Below, piece by piece: positions 34,389-47,566 of a stretch of 64,000 bases of DNA. Within the stretch, counting starts at the first letter, position 1; the number at the start of each line of letters is the position of its first letter. Origin of the DNA: Ceratodon purpureus (Eukaryota > Streptophyta > Bryopsida > Pseudoditrichales > Ditrichaceae); NCBI GenBank assembly GCA_014871385.1, contig CM026432.1, positions 9,416,825-9,480,824 of the forward strand, written 5' to 3'. Both the position numbers and the translations under genes were made by a program. Under the pieces are notes generated by a model. That model did not search any database, was not told where the DNA came from, and worked only from the letters and a program-made list of their open reading frames with translations.

Positions 34389-35694
34389 TCACTTCTTCGC
34401 TTTCTTCGCAGCCGGAGTTGCAGCCTTCGCCGGTTTTGCTTTCGCCACAGACTTCGGTGATTTCGCCTTGGCACCCACGGCCTTCACAGTCTTCGGACCC
34501 TTCTTCGGCGTCACCATCTTCCTCACCGTCGGAGGCTTCCTCGGTGCCGCGGGCTTCTTGGCTACAACTGGCGCAGCCTTCTTCGCAGGGACTGCAGCTT
34601 TGACCTTCTTTGGTGCTGGCACAGCCTTCTTCGCAGGAGCTGCTGTCTTCGCCTTTTTAGCTGCTGGAGCACTCGCCTTCACCGTCTTAGGCTTCGCAAC
34701 TTTTGTTGCCTTCGCATCTGGCTTCTTCGCCTTTGCAGTCACTGCCTTGGGCTTCGTTGCAGCAGTTTTGGTCTTCGCCGCCGAGGGTTTCTTCGCCACC
34801 TTCGCTTTCGGCGCAACCTTCACAGCCGCTTTCGGAGCGCTCGGAGCCTTGGCCGCCTTCGCGGGCTTCGTCAACTCGTCAGACAACTTAAACGAGTTCT
34901 TCACCTTCACCAGCTTCTCCGCCTTGGTCAAGTTCCGCAGCTGCACGGTCAACGTCTTCTTAAAATTAGGCGGCAGAGCAGTCTTGTACTTATCCTCCAA
35001 GTACTTCGCAATGGCATACTGGCTGGACCCAGTCCTCTCCTTCAACGCGCCAATGGCTTCCACAATCATCTGCAAGCACGCACAGTATGTAATTCATCAG
35101 CACTGCACCAACACAACCCACCCCCACACAATGTCTAAAGAAAACACCACACACGCCTACAAATTGCCAAAAACGGAAGGACATGCACATCACCTAAACC
35201 CTCTCCCTCCCGTAAATTCTCCTGAACCCCATCCGCTCAGCCAGAAACCCCCATTGCTAACACTCCTCGGGCACGAACAACAACACAACACTCACACTAC
35301 ATACTCAAAATTCAACACAGAATTCCCATGCAACCATCCACCAACCAACCCCACCCTCTCCCCCCAATCCCACACACACACACACCCCAAACCACCCCCA
35401 CTTCTTGAACAATTCAAAGAAACTCACCACAAGATACGACGGATGCAACGCGGCAGCCTTCGGCGCCTTCTCCTTAACAACCTTCGCCTTCGGCTCCTTC
35501 ACCGTCTTCTCCTTCTTCTCCTTCACAACCTTCTCCTTCTTCTCCTTGGGCGTCTTCACAACCGCCTCCTTCTTCACCGCCTTCGCCTTCCGGCCCTTAG
35601 TCGCCTTCACCTCCGTAACCTCCTCCATCGCCTCCACCGCGTTCCCTTCAATCACCTCGTCCTCCTTCGGCGACCCCGAGTCGACAGACGCCAT
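34389..35694 (-). CDS. Linker histone H1, copy b (two exons)
   Basis: Second linker histone, a nuclear chromatin-compacting protein. Exons are 35694-35428 and 35069-34389, with a 358-bp GTGAGT...GCAG intron in phase 0 at the same codon as in copy a; about 315 residues. The start ATG encodes MASVDSGSPKEDE. The N-tail (about 82 residues) is acidic first, then rich in EKKEK repeats. The H15 globular domain runs HPSYLVMIVEAIGALKERTG and SSQYAIAKYLEDKYKTALPP, with an LSDELTKPAK boundary. The Lys/Ala/Pro tail is about 20 residues longer than in copy a. The globular domain is almost identical in the two copies, so they are paralogs from one duplication that included promoter and untranslated regions. 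The long antisense open frame here is composition-driven and not a gene. Confidence 0.93.
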
Positions 35695-35802
35695 AAAACC
35701 CTAACCAAGAACTCCCAAGCCGAGACGAAACACCAGGGTTTCGCACGGCGTAGCGGAGAAGAAACGGCAAAGGCGCGCAAGAAAGGCACGCAACCGGGGG
35801 GC

Positions 35803-35826
35803 GCGGATCGATGGATCGGCAGCCAC
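35803..35826 (-). promoter_or_regulatory. 24-bp upstream block, H1b copy
   Basis: Exact copy, on the gene strand, of the block at 2537-2560 upstream of H1a. It is about 109 bp before the H1b start, so it may lie in the 5' leader. Confidence 0.5.
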
Positions 35827-35987
35827 GGAAACCGGATGCGAGAGAGATCGAGAGAGCGAGAGAGCTATGAGCGAGCGAGCGAGCGAGCGAGAGAGAGAAT
35901 GTGTGTTGCGATTGTGCGGGGGATTTGAGGGAGACGCGGGTTTGCGCCGGAGGCAAGCTTGTTGGTGGCGATGGCGCCTCGCCTCGC

Positions 35988-35995
35988 TTTCCCGC
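35988..35995 (-). promoter_or_regulatory. E2F-type site upstream of histone H1 copy b
   Basis: TTTCCCGC on the plus strand (GCGGGAAA on the gene strand), about 294 bp before the start codon and within the same GCGCGGGAGCGGGAAA context as in copy a. This supports cell-cycle control of both genes. Confidence 0.55.
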
Positions 35996-36072
35996 TCCCG
36001 CGCTTCGCCTCGCCATTTGAATTCGCCCGCGCCCTTGCGCTTTCGAATTGCGCTCATTGCCTGGTCGCCACT

Positions 36073-36455
36073 GGGAACATGGGAACTTCTTGTTATCCTC
36101 CTCTGTGAACGTTAGAACTTCTGTTCTCAACACTTGGATAACGTGGGAGCGGATGTTCCCTTTATTGGGAAATTGGAATCTATGTGGAATATTCTATATT
36201 TGTGGATTCGGGAACTTGGGGGTCTTTGTTCTCTGTTAGAGAACGTGCTGGGGAGCGGATGGTTCTGTTTTGGGACGTAGTTTCTAGGCAGGTGCTGTGT
36301 TTGGGGAGAATTGAGTCGGGCGTTCCCTTTGTGCAGTTCCCGTGTTCTCATTGTCCGTGGGAACGTGGGAGTGTTTGGGATCGATGTGGGAACGGATGAT
36401 AAGGGTGTTCCCTGGGGTGTGCGCTGGCGGTGGGAACGTGGGATCGCGTGTTCCC
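36073..36455. repeat. Cluster of GGGAAC/GTTCCC hexamers upstream of H1b
   Basis: Eleven copies of GGGAAC or its complement GTTCCC occur in 383 bp, starting at 36073, 36081, 36155, 36210, 36322, 36336, 36359, 36388, 36407, 36432 and 36450, in both orientations and with irregular spacing. Chance would give fewer than one. They lie 380-760 bp upstream of H1b. A degenerate repeat or clustered protein-binding sites are both possible. Confidence 0.5.
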
Positions 36456-36552
36456 TTGGGAGGATTGCCTCGGGGCTTGGAGATGCGAATACAGAGGTCG
36501 ATGTTGGTTTCGGATCATGTGAGCGTGTGCAGGGGAATTGACAATCTGGGTC

Positions 36553-36619
36553 TATTTTATTTTATTTTATTCTATTTTATTTTATTTTATTTTATTTTGT
36601 TTTGTTTTGTTTTATTTTG
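36553..36619 (+). repeat. TTTTA pentanucleotide microsatellite
   Basis: About 13 units of TTTTA, some changed to TTCTA or TTTTG, in a region with no gene. Confidence 0.88.
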
Positions 36620-36629
36620 ATTGGAGCGA

Positions 36630-38440
36630 ATGGGGTGAAGGTTTGGGGGTTGTGAAAAAAAGTAGTAACACCTTAAACGGACAGAATAAGGGAATTGGTA
36701 ACCGGGAAGTGCAAAGTGCATGAAGTGAAATCATGAATGTGTTAGCTAATTGGAATCTCAATTTTGGACATTAGATCAATTTTACACAAGTTTTTGAAGT
36801 GAAAGTGTTATAGACACCTAATAAAAAGAAACAAAAGAAACACATGGACAAAACTTGTCAATGCTTTAATCTCATTGGTTCTATCTCATTAGTGAAGTTT
36901 TAATGACGTTGTGGTCAAGTTTAGGTTATCTTTCAATCACTTTGAGGTGAAATTATAAGAGTTGAAATTAGGTGTTTGGCGATTTAGATGTCGATACCTT
37001 ATGTTGGATGTAAATTTGTGGGTCTGCCTGTATCCATGGAAGTATCTAAACCCCCCATCGAGCGTGGTTGAGAGTCAAGGTTCCAAAGGGGGTAGGAGGG
37101 GTGGGAGGGGTTGGACAAATCTTTGTCACTATTATTATGTTTAAAAGGGGGCCTTCTTGATCTAGAAAGGACCTTCATAGAATAATTTGGGGTTTGTAAG
37201 CCTTGAATTTAGCAATGTTATTTTGCATATTAACCCAAAACGGTGAGAAAATGTTTGATTATGTACAGAAAGAAATTTTTTAATACAAAAGATTTTATTA
37301 CTTTTAAACCTCAAAGGCAATGTATTTGTTACGTCTATAAAATATTCCAAATACAATTGAGCAATGTGGGATAGATTTTTGAGCTGTCAAATAAATATGA
37401 ATAAAATGTAAATCGATTTGGTCAAAACATAGGTATATGTCTATTTTTGGAATGCAATCCTGAATAATTGATTTTCATTTTCTAAAATCAAATAAAACAA
37501 TAAAATATTTTCTTGTACACTAACTAAAAACGGTCAAAATATATTTGACTTTTCATCGAAATAATTTCTTCTACTATATATATATATATATATATTTAAA
37601 TACTCAAAGGCATTTGTATTCTTTGCGTTTATAAAATATACCAAAGATACTTGAGGAACGTAGCAAAGATTTATGAGGTGCCTAAAAAATAAGAATACAA
37701 TGCTTTGGGCATCATAAATACTTTTTTGAAGTGTACCCAAAAATATTATTTTCCCGCAAGGTCTTGAAATTCCTCTTCTCTACAAAAGAGATTCAAGAAC
37801 TTACATTAAAAATTGACACTATAGAAATTTGCCCTAAATTTCAAAAAAACCCATTCTATGTTTATTTTCATCTAAGAGGTATAATATCTAAAGCCAAAGA
37901 TTAGTTGAAATTTGAAAAAAAATCAATGTATAAAAGTAACCTTTAGTAATGAGATACCTTTGTAACTGTCATCAATTTTTTGTTCTAAATAGAAGAGAAT
38001 AGAACAAGAACCTTTTATGAGATGCCAAATTAATATCATTTAGATCATGCTTTGTTTCTACATATTCATTACTTCAAATTTTATTTTAAGAGAAACACAA
38101 ACACCAACATTTTTGAAGTTTTGAAAGCTTGCTATTGCTAGACTTACAAATAAATCTCGTTTTAAAGTTCAACATGATTGTAAATGTACCAATTTGGTTT
38201 TTGGTTTTTTTGAAAAACTAATGAAGCTAAATTTTTTATTTTTTATGACCTCTTTATGTAGATGGGCAATTCGGTTTCTTCTAGTTACGTAAAGTTCAAA
38301 ATTTTAAGTTTATTGTGATATTGCTAAAACATAAATGTCATGCGGATCTGATTAAAAAATACAATCTTTATATTTCTAAAATAATTAGATTATGAAGTTG
38401 AGATACTAGAAACCATTAAAATGATTAGATTATGACAAAT
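36630..38440. other. AT-rich intergenic DNA
   Basis: No gene seen. It includes a short TA run at about 37576-37595 and several short frames of biased composition only. Confidence 0.55.
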
Positions 38441-39074
38441 TGTTTTTTTAGAAGTATAAATGGTTTTTTTAATCCTTGAAGGGCTATAGCCTATTTGATA
38501 GACATTTGGAAGTCTAGGCAAGTTCCAACAATGTTAGTTTTGAATGTGATTTTTTCAAAACTTTTGTGGATATAGTGAATTGAAGTGTTTTTTTGTAAAT
38601 ATCATTACTTTTTCCACAAACCTCTAGAAAAAATTATGCTTTTTGAAGCTATTTTACTTGACTGGAGACGCCTATAATGTTTTTGCTACAACCTTCTCTT
38701 GTCTTTGAGATTTTTTTTAAACAAGTGATTTAAACAATTGCCTTTGATACTATCAAAAAAGCATTTGTCTATTGTAGAAAATATCCGTTGCATAAGGAGT
38801 TAAAGTGCTGAAATCCTTTTTGGTGAGGATTGAAAAAAACTTATTTTATAACTTGAAACATGGAATTTATATTCTCTTTGTTTTTATTATTTAAAAAAAA
38901 AAAACATAAACAAACCTTTGCTTTGACCATATAGATTTAGGTTCAATAAAAATTTGATTTAGCTCTTTGCACAATTTGTTTCACAATGCCATTATACCCC
39001 CTTTGTTACATATAAAATTTTGTGTACAAGGAAAATAACATTGTGTGCATGATAATTCAGACCTTGTTTAGTGC
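38441..39074 (+). repeat. 633-bp direct repeat, left copy (LTR-like)
   Basis: Nearly identical to 44281-44912, with only about eight single-base or homopolymer differences seen by eye (about 98-99 % identity). The shared block begins TGTTTTTT and ends TTTAGTGC, so the start fits an LTR but the usual terminal CA is not clear. No target duplication was found flanking the pair. Confidence 0.8.
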
Positions 39075-42000
39075 TATTATTTTTCAATTTGTTTTTCAAT
39101 TTAATATCTCACTTGCATATATTTTTTGATTTTAAATTTATATACATATATATTATGAATAAGTGACAAATAGTTTGTTCATTCAATAAAAGATTATTCT
39201 AATTGATTGAAGCATCACTTTTAAACGAAAAATGTCATGTTATTAGCCTACTAGTTGTTAAGTGCAAAGTGATTGTACTTAAATGGATTTGTTACACATG
39301 TGAAAAATCAAAATTATTTAATTCCAACTTCTAAATTTGCAGCCATGTTGTGAGAGTAACTATCTATCCATCCATTTGGGACAAATAAGATAAATTCTAT
39401 ATGCACACATTTGAAAAGAAAAAAAATATTAGTCTACAAATGTCTTTAAAACAAACTATCAGAACATATAGTTTCATATTTGGCTCTATCATATATGAGG
39501 AACTCAAAGAGGGTTTTGAAGAAAAATCATAGTCGTAGTACAAAGAAAAATACAAAGGGAATTGGAAGGCGTAGGCATTGGCGTGGTTGGGGTCATGATT
39601 TTTGTCAACCTAGCCTTGCTTGCAACTTCGTGAATATAAATTTATTTATTTACTTCCGAAATGTGAGACTTCACAGCTCTTTGGCGTGTGCCGTAATCGA
39701 CACTTGATTGTGAGATATTTTAATTTTAATTTACATTAAAAAATATGGAGTTTGTACCAAAGGATATTATAGATTATGATTTTCGTCAATGCTTGTGCGT
39801 AGCATTGCGTAGCCCTAGTTTTTAAAATTTAAAATTTTCATAACCAATAAGACAAAAGTGTATGTGCATACAATAAGTTACTTATTCCTAGTGGATTTTT
39901 CTTGGGGATTGAAAAAATTAACAATGAACCATTTTTACAAGTCTTTGAATATAAAACTTTAAAGCAAATGTTTTAAGTCTTAATTGTGTTATATAAACTT
40001 CACCAATAATGTGGATAAGACTTAATTTTAATCCATTTTTATGAAAAACATTATATATGATTGAGTATTAAATGATTATAAAGAATATATATAAGTCTCT
40101 TACATACGTATATGAATTGTTGTTGAGTTTGATATGTGGTTTTAAAATTATATGTATATTTGTGTTAGTATTTTTATAAACTAAATAACAATTCTATAAG
40201 CCTTGTACGCCAATGATTTTCATTTGGTTTTAAAACTTAAATTTATTTTATTTCTACAATTTTGGATTTTAATAGTGAAAGGATCAATCTTTGTGCTTTA
40301 AGACAATTTTTGACAATATCAACATATTCTTTTAGCTAGTTTGACCAAAAGCAAGTTCTACATAATTATACAAAAATACCTCTTTACGATTTGACCTCTA
40401 AAGGCCTTTGAGACCACATTATGGTGGTAGCACTATTGGGCATTCTATTTTAAGGTCTCAAAATTTAATTATTTTCTAAAATTTTAAATACACATATTTT
40501 TCAACGGATGTTTTTGAATGACGCAAATTTCAAAGCATTGGGAGTTATGATGCAAAAGTTATGAATTTTAGAAGAATTTGTTTAAAATCTGGGCTACAAG
40601 TAATCAATCAGAATCTTTCATTTTCTGCCCAAGTTGCCAGTCATTCACAAGGGCAAAAAGTGACAAGACTAAATTTAGAACTTGCAAAAAAATGAGCCCA
40701 ATATTCTTTCATCCATTCTCATTGATGATGGTTTTCATCCGATATAAATTTGACAAGAAAACTTGCACATTTCACTTGTAGATGCTCGAATGCCATTGTA
40801 AACATTTGAACAAAGGAATTAGATATGATGAAATAATTTGACTATAAATTACTGAATACAAGTCTGAACAAGGACAATGAAATATGAATCTTATATCTCA
40901 CATTAGGCTTATTTCAAAAATCTTTAAATAAGCATCATATGACCTATGTTGAGAAAAATATGAAGTTTTAAAGGCTCTACACATGAAAGTTTAGATTTTT
41001 CCTTCATTTATCTTCAAATGCTACTTAACAACATGTATAATATAGCCTCTGTTTAGTTCTTTTGTTGCAAAAAATGTTAGATTAATTAAATAACATTATA
41101 TAAAAGGAAATCTCAAAATTTAATACTTAAATATAAAATTATTCATTAATTTTTTTTAAGTTGTTTAAATCTTGTTTACAATGTATGCATCTTAAAGGTT
41201 CAATGACATCTTTCTACTAAGCAAAATTTTAAATGTTAATTCAAACTATTGAGTGATATATAATAAATAAAAGTGTTGTTTGGAAGTTTAGGTGTTCATA
41301 ATGATATAGGATTTAACGAAGTTTGTTTTGAAGTCATTCTAAACATGTTTTTTACAACCCTAAATTCATAAATATAGATTAAATAACATTTTGAAGAAAA
41401 AAGATATATTATAAATAATATCATCTAAAAATAATTTTTCTATACAAATTCTTTTAAATGCCATCACATATTGTATACATACATTCATTTAAAAGTGGAA
41501 TATCTTGAATTTTGCAAGATTCTTTATGTTTTAAATCTTAAATATTGATTAATTTAAAAAAAACTTATTTATATATTTTGTATTAAATAACTATGATTCA
41601 TTTTCATATGTGGTAAGAATATGATAAGACTTAATAGAAACAAATATCTAAGTAAAGATTGTTTCTATATATATATATATATATATTCATTCATATGAGC
41701 AATGATATACTCACACACACATCACTAATTTTACATAATTTTTTCCTAAGAAGACCTTTCCTCAAGATGTTCATATATCTTCTTACAACTTCATCAATAA
41801 ACAATTGCAAGCATTCTAATACGTCTTACATAGTTTTTTAACTTTGGCTAATATTACTACAAATTACAATGCAAAAGTGCATTAAATGAACTCAATATAT
41901 TGGATCTATTACATACAACACAAGAAAGAATGAAAATTACAAAATAAAATAAAATAAACAAAATAGAAGTACAAAAAACACACACATACAAAAAACATAC

Positions 42001-44280
42001 TAAACATATGCAAAGATGTTAGAAAATTTAGCAAATACATAAAATTGACAAAGTAAACACATCACAAGGCCCAACCACCAAAATGTGGCACTCAAGATTA
42101 GAAAATTTAAATAGGCCATGTAATATATATTGTTTTTTATAGGTTGATTATTATAACTATGTTTGTTAATTTATATATATATATATGTGATTATGAATAA
42201 ATATATGATGATATATCAGATTATGTGATATATCAACTAAGGCCTACTCAATAATATTGCCGCAGCTCATTGGTACCTCTAGTGCTAATATCCAATCATT
42301 TATAAATATGCAAGTAGATTTCCTATGTAATAAAAAATCATTTTATACATCCTCTTTTCTAGCTTGTTTCTAGAATCACAAAGTAGTAATAACTTCCAAA
42401 TATTTTACATTATAGTAGCATTATTATTTTATCTTTTAGTTTATGTTTTTTTTACTTGAAAAAAAATATATGATTAAGAAAAAAATATAAATGAAAATTA
42501 ATATGAACTTGTCATATAAAATAAAGAGAAATTTATAAAATCAACATAATAGAGTTATATGTAAAGGCATTGGATGTTTGAATTAGATACTATGAGTTTC
42601 AATTATGAATAATCTTATCTCCTTTGTCTAAATATTTGATAAATATGTAAGAACTTGGTGGTATTTCCTTATATGGTGCGGAGAAGCTTGGTTTTCTTAA
42701 CTTTAAAGAAAATAAGTTTGTAACAATATAGTGATGGTAAAACTAATTTTCCTTGAATTTAAATTTCACAAAGTTTTGACATATTGAATATAGTAAAACT
42801 ACCAGATCTTTCTATGTCATCCAACTATTTTAAATAAAAAATGCAATATAATAAAAAAATACACATAGTTTCCCTTCAAAACTCAAGGTGACTTTATAGA
42901 GATAAATTTAATAAGCTAGTTGCTTTATATTGAAAGCAATGGTTGTAGATTCAAATTTCGCATTTTCCAAAAAACAAAAATTTCCAAGAAAAAATCATAT
43001 TACATTTATATAACCGGTTGATTCATAAATATGAATATAACTTTTTTAGCTTGAATTCTTAAAAACATTAAACCTGTGAATTTGAGGTATCAAAATATTT
43101 ATAAACAAATATGATTTAATATTTTTAGATCCAATGATATGGAACATCAAAGTTAACTAGATTTAAGTGTGAATAAAATAATATTTTTGATTGTTATTAA
43201 TTTTATTAAAGATTTTTTATTTATCTTTAAAAAAATCACCTTTAGCTTTTGAGATTTCTATAGAATTTGTTTCATTGGTGTTGAGTTATTTATTACATTT
43301 GTATAGAAAAATCACTATTGTACCCATGTCATCAAGCAATTTATTTTTATGTATGAATCACAATATTTGGAAGCTATTAAATCTTTTATACAACTATTGT
43401 ATTTTTCAACAATTAGTTCACGTTGTGGCCTATGGGCTACTACAAATTGCTAGTGCCTACAACACCAATGCATACACACATCTAAAATCTATTATAAAGT
43501 TAGATAGAAAAAATTGAAACATCAACACTTTTAAAGCATTTTTCTTCGTTTGAAAGGTAATTTTAGCTTCCAAATAGTATACATACTCCTCATATTTGAA
43601 TCCATTTTTGTATATAGTTTAAAATTTCCATGAGCAAGAAAAAACACATATGCAGATTAAAACGCATATTGTGTAATATTTATAAATGAATGTAAAAGTA
43701 TTTTGTAATATAATTATATATTATAACATCAACTATATTGTTTTTGGATTCAAAAGAAGTGCGTTAGAAAAATTATGAAACTTGAAAAGGATTTTTAGTT
43801 TTGAAAATGTCCATGAAATAAATGATAACATGTATGAATTAAAGAATGTGTATTATGTGAAATGAGATGCATGAACACACAAAAGCACATCGTGTAAAAA
43901 AATATACATAAAAATTTAATGTATATACATTTGTATTTATGTGTTCATGTATTTAACATCAATTATATTATGTATTATATTCTCAAATACTTACATCTAA
44001 TAAAACATATTATTAAAGTTAAAATGGTTTAACAAATTTTAAATTCTTTGTGGTTAAAATATAATATAATTGGATTTATTTGTAAGCATACATAAAATTA
44101 CCAAATATTTATTCTGTTGAAGATTTAAATTGAAAAATCCAAAGTTTCAAAAGACACTGAAACAATTACTTAAGTATTATAAAGGTTGCAAAGGTTCTAA
44201 AGCTATATCAATTTGGTTTTAACTATGTACGAGTAACAAGCTTAAAGACAAACAAAAATACAAAATAAAAATGAATAAAG
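39075..44280. other. AT-rich interval between the LTR-like repeats
   Basis: About 5.2 kb with no gag, protease, reverse transcriptase, RNase H or integrase motif. A primer-binding site just inside the left repeat is not visible, and the purine-rich tract before the right repeat (AAAAATGAATAAAG) is weak. A 75-codon frame at 39480-39707 is Arg/Lys-rich and unrecognised. Short TA runs occur near 41668-41690 and 42170-42186. Confidence 0.45.
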
Positions 44281-44912
44281 TGTTTTTTAGAAGTATAAAT
44301 GGTTTTTTTAATCCTTGAAGGGCTATAGCCTATTTGATAGACATTTGGAAGTCTAGGCAAGTTCCAACAATGTTAGTTTTGAATGTGATTTTTTCAAAAC
44401 TTTTGTGGATATAGTGAATTAAAGTGCTTTTTGTAAATATGATTACTTTTTCCACAAACCTCTAGAAAAAATTATGCTTTTTGAAGCTATTTTACTTGAC
44501 TGGAGACGCCTATAATGTTTTTGCTACAACCTTCTCTTGTCTTTGAGATTTTTTTTAAACAAGTGATTTAAACAATTGCCTTTGATACTATCAAAAAAGC
44601 ATTTGTCTATTGTAGAAAATATCCATTGCATAAGGAGTTAAAGTGCTGAAATCCTTTTTGGTGAGGATTGAAAAAAACTTATTTTATAACTTGAAACATG
44701 GAATTTATATTCTCTTTGTTTTTATTATTTTAAAAAAAAAAACATAAACAAACCTTTGCTTTGACCATATAGATTTAGGTTCAATAAAAATTTGATTTAG
44801 CTCTTTGCACAATTTGTTTCACAATGCCATTATACCCCCTTTGTTACATATAAAATTTTGTGTACAAGGAAAATAACATTGTGTGCATGATAATTCAGAC
44901 CTTGTTTAGTGC
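44281..44912 (+). repeat. 633-bp direct repeat, right copy (LTR-like)
   Basis: Right partner of 38441-39074 in the same orientation, 5.2 kb away. Together they would bound an element of about 6.47 kb. The two copies are far more alike than any other repeats in this window, so the duplication is recent. Confidence 0.8.
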
Positions 44913-45221
44913 AAAAACCTGACATCAAGAAGATAGTGATTATGTTTGGATGAAATTGAAGATAAAATAAAATTACTTACTTCAAACTCTATATGGTAAC
45001 GCCATAGCATGTTTGCAACTTGGCCTCAAAACCAAAAATTGAATTTCAGCGCTGGCATTGCTGATTGGCTGGACTCCTTGCTGGACCCACATAAATTCAC
45101 TCTTGTCAGCGAGATGGCAGCATTGGTGCCACCATCACAGTTTGGGATCAATTTTTTTTGCACGTAGAAATGTCAAAGGCCCCTTTGTGACCAAAGTTTT
45201 CTCCTATTGAATAATTTCTAA

Positions 45222-45510
45222 CATGAATGTTCAAGAGTATTTAAATTATAAGCTTGAGTTTGATTTGAATAATCCTTATCACCCCACTGATGAAGAAATT
45301 ATTGAAATGCTTCAATCTTCAGAAGGTAATGATCACAAAGATAGTAATCTTGATAATGTCTAAAATATAGTATAAGAGGTTGTAGGCTTTAAAGATGTAG
45401 GTAGTGGTTTTCAAACTTTGAAGAAGTTTTTTGAAGGAAGGACCTAACAACACCAAGTTATTTGTTAGGAATATTGAAGCATTGAAAAAAGAATCTTAGC
45501 GTGTAGCATA
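45222..45510 (+). pseudogene. Possible pogo/Tigger-type transposase tail relic
   Basis: An ATG-initiated frame reads YLNYKLEFDLNNPYHPTDEE then IIEMLQSSEG to a stop at about 45363. Beyond it, and past further stops, come EVVGFKDVGSGFQTLKKFFE and, in another frame, RNIEALKKES. An acidic DEEI segment, then a 'F..GLK.L..FFE' segment, is the layout of the C-terminal tail of CENP-B/pogo-type transposases. The match is by pattern only; catalytic motifs were not found upstream. Two Stowaway-like MITEs lie just downstream. Confidence 0.3.
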
Positions 45511-45607
45511 AACTTGCCACATATTATTTATTCATTCTTTCAACGGACTTAGAGATGAATAATAAATCAGTTTTTTGTAATTTCATCCATTTCTCCTATA
45601 AACATTG

Positions 45608-46131
45608 CTCCTTATGTCCTACTAAAAGACCGTGGTTTCATTAGAATAATGGAATTAAGGCAGTGTTTCAATTTTTGGCAAATTTATGCCTAAATCTTAC
45701 CTCAATTTGGATGTGGCTACTTGTACATTAGGAAAAATGAACAAAAAAATGGATAAAATAGCCAAAATCTTCTAAAACAAAATCACAGTTGCCACTATTA
45801 GGATAAAAGTGCCTTATAATAGATAAATTTTTGAATGAACATATTAATATGAATGATTCTATCCATTTTTTTATTTATGTGGCTATATTCCAAGGTGCAT
45901 GTTAGTCTACCAACAAAAAAACAAAAATTAAACGCCAAATTAAGAGCAATTACATTTTTTATGTCCCAAAATCGTAATACATTAAATATATATTGTTTGT
46001 TTCAATATATACCTCCATGGAATGTCCAAACCTTCAAAGAATGGCCCATGTTGGCAAAATTCAATAACCATAGACTAAACAACAATCTTATTTAGAGACA
46101 AATATTTTTACCAAACCACGGACTTTTAGTG
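45608..46131. mobile_element. Stowaway-like MITE 1
   Basis: Inverted ends share CTACTAAAAGACCGTGGTTT on the left and CCACTAAAAGTCCGTGGTTT in reverse complement from the right, giving an element of about 525 bp. The sequence resembles the neighbouring element at 46176-46375 and plant Stowaway families (CTCCCTCCGT... type). The outer ends and a TA duplication are not crisp. Confidence 0.55.
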
Positions 46132-46175
46132 GGACAAAGGGATTATGTATTTAACTTTTTAATTCTTTTAAGTAT

Positions 46176-46375
46176 CACTCCCTCCGTCACACTAAAAGAC
46201 CTTTGTTTGCTAATAATATAATATTTAAGGAAAATTCTAAATTTAGAATTGAGTTGGCCAAATTCAAAAATAAGTGGCTAAATTTAAATATAAATTGGCC
46301 AAATTTAGAAACAACAATCTTATTTTGAGACAGATTTTTTGATCAAACAATGGTCTTTTAGTGAGATGGAGGTAG
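46176..46375. mobile_element. Stowaway-like MITE 2
   Basis: About 200 bp with terminal inverted repeats: CTCCCTCCGTCACACTAAAA on the left and CTACCTCCATCTCACTAAAA in reverse complement from the right, both followed by GACC, then TTGTTTG. A TA dinucleotide sits next to each end, as expected for Tc1/mariner-derived Stowaway elements. No coding capacity. Confidence 0.7.
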
Positions 46376-46389
46376 TATTTTGTTAAGTG

Positions 46390-47560
46390 TTACAAATCAT
46401 CGGCATCACCCTCTATAAGTGTTATATGTTATTACTATCTAAGTGTTACCTGAAAGTATGCTTCCAATCCCTAACACTTATCACAGTGTGACCGTATGTC
46501 GTTTTCAACAATCATGCACACAAAGAAAGTCTAGTAACAAAACCTCATAATATCATAATATAAATATCTAGAAATTATACCACAAGCAATTATGAGAAGC
46601 ACTCCTTTGGTCACTTTGTAGCATGCAGTTTGGCCTTATGTTATTATCGGCCATCATTTGTAGTCAAAACTAATGACCAAAGCATTGGCAAATATAAGCT
46701 ACAAAAAACTACAGCATGAGCACTGTGGAAGCTCTAGCAAAATCCGAGTTGCTTGCCAAATTCAAAGTAGCTCTCGTAAGTCCTTGTGAAGTAGGGCTCA
46801 AACACTCACATCTTCTTTGATAAATTAACTATTATAAAACCGAACACTTATTCCTCCATCCACATGCTCTTCATGAAACAAAAACACAAATGTACGAGGT
46901 TGGCCATCCAAAGCCTCTACTATAAGAAATCTTTCTCCCGCACCTTCACATTGGTCTTTTTTGGGCTGAGTACGGTTGGTGGTAAATGATCACTACTCAA
47001 TTGAAAGACCATTCTTTCACAAATCTATAACACAAGATAGAGCCGCTTAGTCCAACACTCCCTGAAAACACCATCCACAAACGCTCTCATATTAATGAAA
47101 ACAAGAACAAGAGAATGAACAGCCATTTAAAGATATGCCCATAAATGAGAGATCCTAACTGAATGAAATTATAATATCATTAACATGTACATGTATATTA
47201 GAATGTCAATAAAACATACCATTTGGATTTGTGTTGCCCTTCTGTGAAGATAAGACCACAGTGACAATTAATTAATCAATAGTAAATGTCTAAATAAATT
47301 TAAAACCATCTAATATCCAAAATAAACAAGATACATAGTTTAATGATTTAATAGGGTTTAAAGCTTATTAATGAAAGAGAACATGAAAATTTAGAATTGA
47401 TTATTTGTATTTGTCAATAATTTATGTTACAGAAAATAAAATTCAATCAAAATAGAAAACCAAAAGACTTATGACATTATTTTTTCATGACTGTCTACAA
47501 AGCATATGTCCAAAATTTTATTATTATTATTTTTCTTGTGCTTCGAATGACAACAACTTA
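46390..47560. other. AT-rich intergenic DNA
   Basis: No gene, RNA gene or clear repeat seen. Confidence 0.5.
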
Positions 47561-47566
47561 CAATAT

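Noticed and set aside
34336-35928. 530-codon plus-strand frame antisense to H1b
   Set aside because: A shadow of the Lys/Ala-rich histone codons and of the intron; the sense strand has the full H15 domain.
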